Below, one piece after another: positions 1-5,763 of a stretch of DNA of 7,203 nucleotides (positions are counted from its first letter, which is position 1; each line of letters starts with the position of its first letter). The position numbers were made by a program, and so were the translations under genes. The notes below the pieces were generated by a model. The model saw only the letters and a program-made list of their open reading frames with translations. It made no database searches and was not told the origin of the DNA. The stretch is taken from NCBI GenBank assembly GCA_029982105.1, contig JARRCQ010000080.1, forward strand, positions 1-7,203, read 5' to 3'. The DNA comes from Candidatus Atribacteria bacterium. Lineage in GTDB: Bacteria; Atribacterota; Atribacteria; Atribacterales; Caldatribacteriaceae.

Positions 1-145
1 ATTTCTTGAGACTTTCTTTCAGGTCTATACATACTTCTTTTACTTTATCTTTAGGAATATTACTCAAGAACTCTCTTAAGGTAGCTATCCGATCATCTCT
101 TAGTACTCCTATCATCTTCCGTTGGACGATTGACAGAGAGATAAT
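1..145 (-). pseudogene. ISL3-like transposase fragment (partial, runs off left edge)
   Basis: An open frame on the minus strand enters from the left edge and is bounded upstream by a TAA at 146-148. From the ATG at 115 it reads MIGVLRDDRIATLREFL, then a short link, then IPKDKVKEVCIDLKESLKK. This pattern (IGVLRD+R, then an EFL helix, then IP-, then VCID) resembles the central part of the DDE domain of ISL3-family transposases, where the D of VCID is a catalytic acidic residue. ISL3 proteins normally have roughly 250 further residues before this point, including a zinc-finger/HTH head and the first catalytic Asp. None of these is readable upstream in this frame, so the copy seems 5'-truncated and is probably a dead remnant. 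The C-terminal half is outside the window. The family call is by eye; the frame is certain only for the stretch shown. Confidence 0.5.
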
Positions 146-158
146 TTATGAGTATCCT
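130..158 (+). promoter_or_regulatory. Predicted promoter P1 of the pyr operon
   Basis: A perfect -35 hexamer TTGACA (130-135) is followed by a 17-nt spacer and the -10-like hexamer TATCCT (153-158, 4 of 6 consensus positions). Seven bases past the -10 is G165, the first base of GGGTTTT, which is the natural predicted transcription start. The promoter points toward pyrB. Its -35 overlaps the end of the minus-strand transposase fragment. If used, it gives a leader of about 205 nt that contains an intrinsic terminator. Not proven; the -10 is weak. Confidence 0.5.
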
Positions 159-202
159 AATTTAGGGTTTTAGAGATGAGAAAAGGAAGATTCGAAAAAA
201 AG

Positions 203-231
203 AAACCCCCCGCGATGGGCGAGGGGTTTTT
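203..231 (+). terminator. Intrinsic terminator upstream of pyrB (possible attenuator)
   Basis: The stem pairs AAACCCC (203-209) with GGGGTTT (223-229) and CGC (211-213) with GCG (219-221). A single C/A mismatch lies between the two helices, and the loop is GATGG (214-218). A run of five T (227-231) ends the element on the plus strand. On the minus strand the same stem is followed by TTTCTTTTTTT, so it could act in both directions. It lies about 40 nt after the predicted P1 start and 139 nt before pyrB. No plus-strand gene ends just before it, because the neighbour to the left is on the minus strand; this favours an attenuator role or a relic over an ordinary gene-end terminator. Confidence 0.75.
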
Positions 232-312
232 GTGTGTCTGGAGCAAAAACCGCCATCATTCCTACTTCACAATAAGTAAAAGCTGTCTTAGCTAGGTAGA
301 AAAAAAGGAGAA

Positions 313-340
313 TTGCTAACTACAATGTAGTATATATAAG
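313..340 (+). promoter_or_regulatory. Candidate promoter P2 with operator-like palindrome
   Basis: TTGCTA (313-318) and TATAAG (335-340) are separated by 16 nt and would start transcription near 346-349, leaving a short leader of about 20 nt before pyrB. The spacer contains a 13-base dyad at 319-331: ACTACA, one central A, TGTAGT, perfectly symmetric with six-base arms. A palindrome placed between -35 and -10 is a typical site for a repressor. Both hexamers are imperfect, so the promoter itself is uncertain. The dyad is seen directly. Confidence 0.35.
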
Positions 341-369
341 AGGTTGCCAATAACGAGGGAGGTGGAGGA

Positions 370-1296
370 GTGAAATGGACTCATAAAGACCTGTTGGGAA
401 TTAATCTTCTGACTGGAGAAGAGATTGAATATCTCCTGGAGAGAGGAAACTATTTTCGGAAGTTCTTAGATGGTTCTCCCAAAAAAATGGAATGGGGAGA
501 GGGTTATTGTCTGGTCAATTTTTTCTTAGAACCCAGTACTCGAACTCGGGTCTCATTTGAGGTAGCCAGTCGGCTCTCAGGGATGGAAGTAATCAATTTT
601 ACTACTGAGATAAGTAGTTTTCAAAAGGGAGAGAGCCTGGAAGATACGGCTAAAACTCTTGCTCGAATGAAGTTTGATGTTTTAGTAGTGCGTCATCGCC
701 AAAGCGGGATAGCAGAATATTTAGCTCAACTTTTGCCTCTTCACGTAATAAATGCTGGTGATGGAATGCGAGAGCATCCCACCCAAGCTCTTCTTGACCT
801 TTTAACTTTACAGAGAAAATTTGGATACTTTCAAGGACTAAAAGTAGCTATAGTGGGAGATATCTTACATAGTCGAGTAGCTCGCTCTCTTACTTTAGGT
901 TTGAAAAAGTTAGGAGCAGAAATTTTTCTTTCTGGCCCTCCTACTCTTTTACCTTCAGCAATGGAAAGCTGGGGAGGGAAAATAGTTTTCCCCGTGGAAA
1001 AAGCGGTGGAGGGAGTAGATGTGATATATCTTTTGCGAATTCAAAAAGAAAGACAAGAAGCTGGTTATTTTCCCAGTATTCAGGAATATGCTCATTTTTT
1101 TGGCTGGAAAGAAAAATGGCTAAATGAGGAAAATGACGGGCCTTTTATTATGCATCCTGGACCGGTGAACCGGGGAGTAGAGATAGGTTATAATCCGAAA
1201 GAAGAGAAATTTTCTTTAATAGAAGAACAGGTAACCTGTGGAGTAGCTATAAGAATGGCAGTTTTAGAAACTCTGTTACAAGGAGAAAAACAATGA
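370..1296 (+). CDS. pyrB: Aspartate carbamoyltransferase catalytic subunit
   Basis: PyrB catalyses the committed step of pyrimidine synthesis: carbamoyl phosphate plus L-aspartate gives N-carbamoyl-L-aspartate and phosphate, in the cytoplasm. The 308-residue length is normal. The carbamoyl phosphate loop EPSTRTR is at residues 54-60, followed by the SS..KGES loop (82-89; K86 is contributed to a neighbouring active site). VVRHR lies at 106-110, HPTQALLDL at 136-144, VGDILHSRVARS at 162-173, LLRIQKER at 221-228 and HPGPVNRGVEI at 262-272. These are the ATCase signatures and separate it from ornithine carbamoyltransferase, which lacks the RxQxER loop. The GTG start at 370 is chosen because GGAGGTG (358-364) sits five bases upstream and the protein aligns from there. 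First gene of the operon; its stop overlaps the pyrC start in ATGA. No pyrI regulatory subunit gene follows, so it is probably an unregulated trimer or part of a PyrB-PyrC complex. Confidence 0.97.
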   Translation: MKWTHKDLLGINLLTGEEIEYLLERGNYFRKFLDGSPKKMEWGEGYCLVNFFLEPSTRTRVSFEVASRLSGMEVINFTTEISSFQKGESLEDTAKTLARMKFDVLVVRHRQSGIAEYLAQLLPLHVINAGDGMREHPTQALLDLLTLQRKFGYFQGLKVAIVGDILHSRVARSLTLGLKKLGAEIFLSGPPTLLPSAMESWGGKIVFPVEKAVEGVDVIYLLRIQKERQEAGYFPSIQEYAHFFGWKEKWLNEENDGPFIMHPGPVNRGVEIGYNPKEEKFSLIEEQVTCGVAIRMAVLETLLQGEKQ

Positions 1297-2597
1297 AAAA
1301 GATTCTTATAAAAGGTGGAACAGCAATTTTTCCTCACCAGGGAGTTCTTCAAGACGTTGATATATTGTTAGAAAACGGATTAATAACCCGAATAGAAAAA
1401 GGCATAGAAGATACTCATGCTTTTCTCATTAATGCGTCTAATCTTCTAGTAGGGCCAGGATTTGTGAACCTCCATGTTCATTTACGAGAGCCAGGAAGAG
1501 AAGCAGAGGAAAATCTTTTGACTGGAAGTCGAGCGGCGGTGCGAGGTGGATTTACCTCAATAGTTTCTATGCCCAATACTCACCCACCCATTGATAACCC
1601 TCTTTTAGTTCGCTATCTTCTTCTGCGAGCCCGGGAAGTAGGGTTGGTTAATATTTTTCCCGCTGGAGCTATAACTAAAGAACTACAGGGAAAAGAAATG
1701 GCAGAATATGGCCTCTTGAAGGAGGCAGGAGCAGTAGCTCTAAGCGATGATGGTAGGGGCGTACAAGATGCTCATCTTCTCTATTTAGCTTTTCAGTATG
1801 CTCAATATTTTCACCTTCCTTTTATTCTCCACGAAGAAGATGAAAACCTATCCCGAGATGGAGAAATGAGCGAAGGGGAAACCTCTATCCTTTTAGGAAA
1901 GAAAGCCATACCCCGAGTAGCAGAAGAATCTCCAATGGCCCGAGATTTAGTTTTAGCTTATCGCACTGGCGCCCGGGTTCACTTTACCCATCTTTCTACT
2001 TCTTTAGAAATAGAACTCCTGCGCTGGTTTCAGAACAAAATACCGATTAGTGCTGATGTCACTCCTCATCATTTGCTTTTAACTGAGGATGATGTTTCGA
2101 AGTTAGGAACTGAAGTCAAAGTAAAGCCTCCTTTGCGCTCTTTAGAAGACCAAAAAGCGCTAAAAGAGGGGATAAGAGAGGGAGTAATTTCTATACTTGC
2201 TTCTGACCATGCTCCTCATCCTCTCGAGGACAAAAATCGTAGTTTTAGCGAAGCTCCTTTTGGAATATCCAATTTGGAAATAACTGTTCCTCTTTACGCC
2301 AAAGCTTTAATAGAGGAAGGGATAATCAATTGGGTAGAATTGTGGAAAAAACTTAGTTATAATCCGGCATTATTTTTAGGTCTTAACAATAAAGGGCTTT
2401 TAGAAGAAGGAAAAGATGCTGACATCACTATTATAGACCCAGGAACTAAAAAGGTAGTGGAAGTTTCAAGGTTTGAATCGCGAGGTAAGAATTGTCCTTT
2501 TGAAAACTGGCCTTTACTGGGGTGGCCGCTTTATACTATAGTAAGTGGCAAAATGGTAATGGCGGAAGGGAGCATTGTAGAAGGTGAAATTTGCTGA
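1293..2597 (+). CDS. pyrC: Dihydroorotase, type I
   Basis: PyrC reversibly cyclises N-carbamoyl-L-aspartate to L-dihydroorotate. The 434-residue protein is an amidohydrolase-fold enzyme of the longer type I class. The metal site is complete: HVH (61-63) with R65 in HLREPG, D152/D153 in ALSDDG, H180 in ILHEED, H233 in FTHLST and the catalytic D305 in ASDHAPH. MPNTHPPID (93-101) supplies substrate contacts. The C-terminal stretch with CPFENWPLLGWP (401-412) is typical of bacterial dihydroorotases. Having both H180 and H233 suggests a functional metal centre, unlike inactive PyrC-like proteins. In Aquifex a type I dihydroorotase assembles with ATCase; the adjacency here makes a similar partnership possible but unproven. 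The ATG start overlaps the pyrB stop (ATGA), with AAGGAG at 1280-1285 seven bases upstream. The end overlaps pyrF by 14 bases. Confidence 0.97.
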   Translation: MKKILIKGGTAIFPHQGVLQDVDILLENGLITRIEKGIEDTHAFLINASNLLVGPGFVNLHVHLREPGREAEENLLTGSRAAVRGGFTSIVSMPNTHPPIDNPLLVRYLLLRAREVGLVNIFPAGAITKELQGKEMAEYGLLKEAGAVALSDDGRGVQDAHLLYLAFQYAQYFHLPFILHEEDENLSRDGEMSEGETSILLGKKAIPRVAEESPMARDLVLAYRTGARVHFTHLSTSLEIELLRWFQNKIPISADVTPHHLLLTEDDVSKLGTEVKVKPPLRSLEDQKALKEGIREGVISILASDHAPHPLEDKNRSFSEAPFGISNLEITVPLYAKALIEEGIINWVELWKKLSYNPALFLGLNNKGLLEEGKDADITIIDPGTKKVVEVSRFESRGKNCPFENWPLLGWPLYTIVSGKMVMAEGSIVEGEIC

Positions 2598-3504
2598 CCA
2601 GGTAGTAAAAAAAGTCCAAGAGACAGGGCCTTTGGTGGTAGGCTTAGACCCTCATTTTTCCCTTGTACCTCCTTATCTCCGAGAGAAGTGGTTAAAAAAA
2701 GAGGGAACAACATGGGAAGCGCTTTCCCATTGTGTTTTAGAATTTAACTCTCTTATTTTGCAAGCTCTTACTTCATTGGTAGGATTTGCAAAAATTCAAA
2801 TAGCTTTTTATGAAGCTTTGGGAGTGCCAGGAATGATGGTTTTGAAAGAGACCATTGAAGAAGCCAAGAGGAAAGATTTTATAGTTATTTTGGATGGTAA
2901 AAGAAATGATATTGCGAGCACTGCTAACTTTTATGCTCAAGGTTATCTTTCTCGATTAGAAATAGGGGAGGGGTTAATTTTGCCCTCTTTCTGGAATGTG
3001 GATGCCATCACTGTTAATCCCTACTTAGGAGAAGATAGCTTACAACCTTTTTTCCAGGAAGCCAAAAGAGAGGACAAAGGGATATTCGTTTTAGCTCGCA
3101 CCACCAATCCTTCTGCTCCTTTCATTCAGGATGTGGGAGAAGAAAAAGTTTTTATTCGAGTGGCTCAGCTGGTGGAAAAATGGGGGGAGGAAGTGCTGGG
3201 AGAAAGTGGTTTCTCCTCTTTGGGAATAGTCATTGGAGCTACTTATCCTGAAGATATGAAGTTTCTACGAGAAGAGTTTCCCTCTCTTTTATTTCTTGTA
3301 CCGGGAGTGGGAGCTCAAGGAGGAGATTTGTCTTCTCTTCGTTTTGCTTTTCGAAAAGATGGAGAAGGCGCGCTTATTAATGTTTCTCGGGATATAATTT
3401 TTTCCTATCGGAGGGAAAAGGATGACAAAGGTTGGGGATTTGAAGAAAAAGCAAAAGAGAGAGCTATATTCTACCAGGAGAGACTAAGAGAGATTTTAAG
3501 ATGA
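2584..3504 (+). CDS. pyrF: Orotidine 5'-phosphate decarboxylase, long (subfamily 2) type
   Basis: PyrF decarboxylates OMP to UMP, the last step of the pathway. At 306 residues it is longer than the common form of about 230-240 and fits the subfamily 2 type known from clostridia, mycobacteria and others. Seen motifs: GLDP at 20-23, KIQIAFYE at 70-77 (K70), the catalytic DGKRNDI at 104-110 (D104, K106, D109, the D-x-K-x-x-D signature), DAITVNPYLG at 140-149, ARTTNPSA at 171-178, VIGATYPE at 216-223, the phosphate-site loop VPGVGAQGGD at 239-248 and INVSRDI at 265-271 with R269. The stretch at 123-138, between YAQGYL and DAITVNP, is longer than I would expect and may be a surface insertion. The GTG start lies inside the end of pyrC. 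GGGAG at 2568-2572 is 11 bases upstream, so translation is probably coupled to pyrC. Its TGA overlaps the pyrK ATG. Confidence 0.95.
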   Translation: MKFADQVVKKVQETGPLVVGLDPHFSLVPPYLREKWLKKEGTTWEALSHCVLEFNSLILQALTSLVGFAKIQIAFYEALGVPGMMVLKETIEEAKRKDFIVILDGKRNDIASTANFYAQGYLSRLEIGEGLILPSFWNVDAITVNPYLGEDSLQPFFQEAKREDKGIFVLARTTNPSAPFIQDVGEEKVFIRVAQLVEKWGEEVLGESGFSSLGIVIGATYPEDMKFLREEFPSLLFLVPGVGAQGGDLSSLRFAFRKDGEGALINVSRDIIFSYRREKDDKGWGFEEKAKERAIFYQERLREILR

Positions 3505-4271
3505 GGGAAGCAATAATAGAAGAAAAAAAAAGTTGGGGAGAACGATTTATTCAGTTAAAATTAAAAGAAGAGGAAATAGCTCACTGTGCTCAGCCGGGGC
3601 AATTTGTTATGGTAAGAGCACAAAAAGGCTTTGACCCTTTATTGGGTCGTCCTCTGGCAGTTATGAAAGTAGAAGGAGATAGTTTCTATCTTTTTTGGGA
3701 AGTAGTGGGGAGAGGAACAAAAATTCTCGCTTCCTTAAATTTGGGCAGCAAATTAGAGGTCTTAGGACCCCTGGGTAAGGGATTCTCTCTTTCTCCCTCT
3801 CAGGCCTTAATTGTTGCAGGAGGAAGAGGAATAACTCCTCTTTACTTTTTAGCTTCCCATTTTAAGAAAAACGAAGTCCCTTTTACTTTTTTCCTGGGAG
3901 TGAAAAACAAAGAAGAACTTTTTATGGTTGATTTTTTACAAGATTTTTCCGGAGCTTATTTCTGGAGTTGTGAAGAACCGATAGAAGGAGGATTTTGTGG
4001 GACAGTTATTTCTCTTTTCCAGAGTTGGCTTAAAGATAACTATTTGCCTCCTGGAAGCAGGATTTATTCCTGCGGCCCGGAAGGAATGTTAAAGAGTCTT
4101 TATCGAGAAGAAAAAATAAGAGATATCCCCTTAGAAGTTTCCCTGGAAACTTTTATGGGTTGTGGTTTTGGAGTGTGTATGAGTTGTGCGGTAGAAAAGG
4201 GAAATGATGAAGGTTATTTTCATGTCTGTAAAGATGGTCCGGTATTTTTGGCTCGGGAGCTGAAATGGTGA
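3501..4271 (+). CDS. pyrK: Dihydroorotate dehydrogenase B, electron transfer subunit
   Basis: PyrK carries FAD and a [2Fe-2S] cluster and passes electrons from the FMN of PyrD to NAD+. The 256 residues follow the ferredoxin-reductase layout. The FAD domain has QPGQFVMVR (31-39), GRPLAV (49-54), GRGTKI (70-75) and GPLGKGF (89-95). The NAD domain has IVAGGRGITPLYFLA (104-118) and YSCGPEGML (189-197). The C-terminal cluster ligands are C221, C226, C229 and C243 (C-x4-C-x2-C-x13-C), as in known PyrK. Two small departures are visible: the FAD motif reads RPLA where RP-x-S is usual, and the nucleotide loop reads GGRGITPL where GGGIGVAPL-like sequence is common. Both look compatible with function. 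Its ATG overlaps the pyrF stop. The ribosome binding site (AAGAGAG, 3486-3492) is weak, so coupling to pyrF is likely. It overlaps its partner pyrD by seven bases, which suits 1:1 production. Confidence 0.95.
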   Translation: MREAIIEEKKSWGERFIQLKLKEEEIAHCAQPGQFVMVRAQKGFDPLLGRPLAVMKVEGDSFYLFWEVVGRGTKILASLNLGSKLEVLGPLGKGFSLSPSQALIVAGGRGITPLYFLASHFKKNEVPFTFFLGVKNKEELFMVDFLQDFSGAYFWSCEEPIEGGFCGTVISLFQSWLKDNYLPPGSRIYSCGPEGMLKSLYREEKIRDIPLEVSLETFMGCGFGVCMSCAVEKGNDEGYFHVCKDGPVFLARELKW

Positions 4272-5173
4272 ATCTGGCAGTAAACTTAGGGAGATTAAAT
4301 TTAAAAAATCCAGTGATTTTAGCTTCTGGTACCTGCGGTTACGGGAGAGAGATAGCTCCCTATCTGGATTTGAACCGAGTGGGAGCGATAACGGTAAAAG
4401 GCTTAAGTTATTATCCTTTTCCCGGGAATCCTCCTCCTCGATTGCGAGAGGTATATGCTGGAGTTCTCAATTCTATCGGTTTAGAAAATAAAGGGGTTCG
4501 CCGTTTTATTCAGGAAGACTTGTCTTTTCTTTCTTCTTTTGATACCTGCTTGTTGGTTAACATTTGGGGGCATACAGAAGACGAGTTTACCCGGGTAGCA
4601 CAAGAATTAGATAAATTAGAGAGGATAGATGCTTTGGAGCTTAACGTTTCTTGCCCCAATACAGAAAGGGGGAGAGCAGTTTTTTGCTCTGATTTGGAAA
4701 CGTTAAAATCTATAGTAGCTAAGGTAAGAGCTGTAACTCAGAAACCTCTAATAGTGAAATTAGGCCCTGAGGTGAAGGAATGGGAAAAAACCCTGGATGT
4801 TTTAGAAAATGAAGGTGTAGATATCCTTAGCCTCACTAATTCTTTCCCCGCTCTTTTTGTAGATGTGGAAAAAAGAGAGTTTTTCTTTAAACGTAAATTT
4901 GCTGGTCTTTCTGGTCCGGCTATTAAGCCTCTGGCTTTGAAAATGGTTTATGAGGTGGTAAATTATACTTCCCTTCCCGTTATTGGTATGGGAGGGATTA
5001 TTAGTGCTTATGATGCTTTGGAGTTTCTCTTGATAGGGGCAAAGGCAGTAGCCTTAGGGGTCGCTAACCTTTTAGATCCTGCTTTAGCCTTATCTGTTGT
5101 GGAAGGAATTGAGAAGTATTTACAGGGTAATAAAATAGGTAATTTAGAAGACTTAATTGGGAAGGTGAGATGA
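4265..5173 (+). CDS. pyrD: Dihydroorotate dehydrogenase B, catalytic subunit (class 1B)
   Basis: PyrD oxidises dihydroorotate to orotate on FMN and, with PyrK, uses NAD+ as acceptor (PyrD2K2 heterotetramer, cytoplasmic). Motifs in the 302 residues: ASGTCGYG at 20-27, TVKG with K45, NSIGLENKGV at 69-78, ELNVSCPNT at 125-133 with catalytic C130 (Cys marks class 1; class 2 enzymes use Ser), VKLGPEV with K165, SLTNSFPA at 189-196, GLSGPAIKPLALKMV at 214-228 and the phosphate-binding end GMGGI...GAKAVALG from 241. The adjacent pyrK makes class 1B secure. The start is ATG 4265 or GTG 4268: GGGAG at 4255-4259 is five bases from the first and eight from the second, and both align acceptably. NIWGHTEDEF (99-108) has a Trp where relatives usually have a small residue. 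A four-base gap separates it from pyrE. Confidence 0.96.
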   Translation: MVNLAVNLGRLNLKNPVILASGTCGYGREIAPYLDLNRVGAITVKGLSYYPFPGNPPPRLREVYAGVLNSIGLENKGVRRFIQEDLSFLSSFDTCLLVNIWGHTEDEFTRVAQELDKLERIDALELNVSCPNTERGRAVFCSDLETLKSIVAKVRAVTQKPLIVKLGPEVKEWEKTLDVLENEGVDILSLTNSFPALFVDVEKREFFFKRKFAGLSGPAIKPLALKMVYEVVNYTSLPVIGMGGIISAYDALEFLLIGAKAVALGVANLLDPALALSVVEGIEKYLQGNKIGNLEDLIGKVR

Positions 5174-5177
5174 CATA

Positions 5178-5753
5178 ATGGAAAAAGAAGAAATGTTAGA
5201 AATTTTTCGCCAAGCAGGTGCTTTTTTAGAGGGACATTTTCTTCTCACTTCTGGTTTACACAGCCCTTTTTATATAGAAAAGTTTAAAATTCTGCAATTT
5301 CCCCGTTATGTGGAAATTGTGGGTAGGGAGATAATTAGCTACTTTTCCGGAGAAAAAATAGATGTAGTAGTAGGACCGGCAATAGGGGGGATAATTTTAG
5401 CTTATGAGGTAGCTCGCCAATTGGGAGTAAGAATGGCTTTTACTGAGCGAGAAGAGGGAAAAATGGTTTTCCGTCGTGATTTTGAGTTAAAAAAGGAGGA
5501 TCGAGTTTTGATAGTAGAAGATGTGGTAACTACTGGAACATCGGTAGAAGAGGTAATAAAGCGAGTGGAGGAAACGGAAGCCCAAATTATAGGCATAGGA
5601 GTTTTGGTGGATAGAAGCGGGAAAAAAGCTACTTTTTCTTACCCTTTCCACCCCCTTCTGGAAATAGAAGCGCAAACTTATTCTCCCGAAGAATGTCCTT
5701 TGTGTCAACAAAAAATTGCTTTGCAAAAAAGAGGCAGTCGTTACCTATCATAG
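5178..5753 (+). CDS. pyrE: Orotate phosphoribosyltransferase
   Basis: PyrE transfers the phosphoribosyl group from PRPP to orotate, giving OMP and pyrophosphate. The 191-residue protein has the type I PRTase fold. GHFLLTSGLHSPFYIEK (19-35) is the orotate-side N-terminal motif, VVVGPAIGGI (63-72) the pyrophosphate loop, and LIVEDVVTTGTS (111-122) the PRPP-binding loop with its Glu-Asp pair. The flexible loop region reads FTEREEGKMVFRR (88-100) rather than the RKEAKDHG form of enteric PyrE. Together with the C-terminal ECPLCQ (172-177), this resembles the Thermus/clostridial-type branch. The two Cys of CPLC could help bind a metal or form a disulfide; this is not established. The ATG at 5178 is preceded by GGTGA (5164-5168), nine bases away. 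Confidence 0.95.
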   Translation: MEKEEMLEIFRQAGAFLEGHFLLTSGLHSPFYIEKFKILQFPRYVEIVGREIISYFSGEKIDVVVGPAIGGIILAYEVARQLGVRMAFTEREEGKMVFRRDFELKKEDRVLIVEDVVTTGTSVEEVIKRVEETEAQIIGIGVLVDRSGKKATFSYPFHPLLEIEAQTYSPEECPLCQQKIALQKRGSRYLS

Positions 5754-5763
5754 GAGGGAAATT

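Larger units (their letters stand above)
165..369 (+). promoter_or_regulatory. Predicted pyr leader with attenuator logic
   Basis: This is the untranslated stretch between the predicted +1 of P1 (G165) and the pyrB start. The first transcribed bases would be GGGUUUU (165-171). GGGUUU can pair with AAACCC at 203-208, which is the 5' arm of the terminator at 203-231, so the two structures are mutually exclusive. The 5' arm contains six consecutive C (206-211), a target for extra G residues at the transcript end. Between 232 and 312 I see no ORF with a ribosome binding site and no convincing structure, only a weak four-base-pair AGCT hairpin at 281-293. No clear PyrR-type binding element was recognised. 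Confidence 0.4.

Noticed and set aside
232..312. A leader peptide or PyrR-binding loop between the terminator and pyrB
   Set aside because: No start codon with a ribosome binding site and a usable frame was found, and I could not recognise a PyrR-type stem-loop. Only a four-base-pair hairpin (281-293) is present.
370..1296. Ornithine carbamoyltransferase instead of PyrB
   Set aside because: The RIQKER loop, the HPGPVNRGVEI ending and the pyr operon context are specific to aspartate carbamoyltransferase.
2531..2713. Minus-strand 60-residue open frame across the pyrC/pyrF junction
   Set aside because: It lies antisense to two well-supported genes, has no recognisable motif, and is explained by the codon composition of the plus strand.
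5402..5726. Two minus-strand open frames (64 and 79 residues) inside pyrE
   Set aside because: Both are antisense shadows of pyrE, with Ser- and Phe-rich low-complexity translations and no family features.
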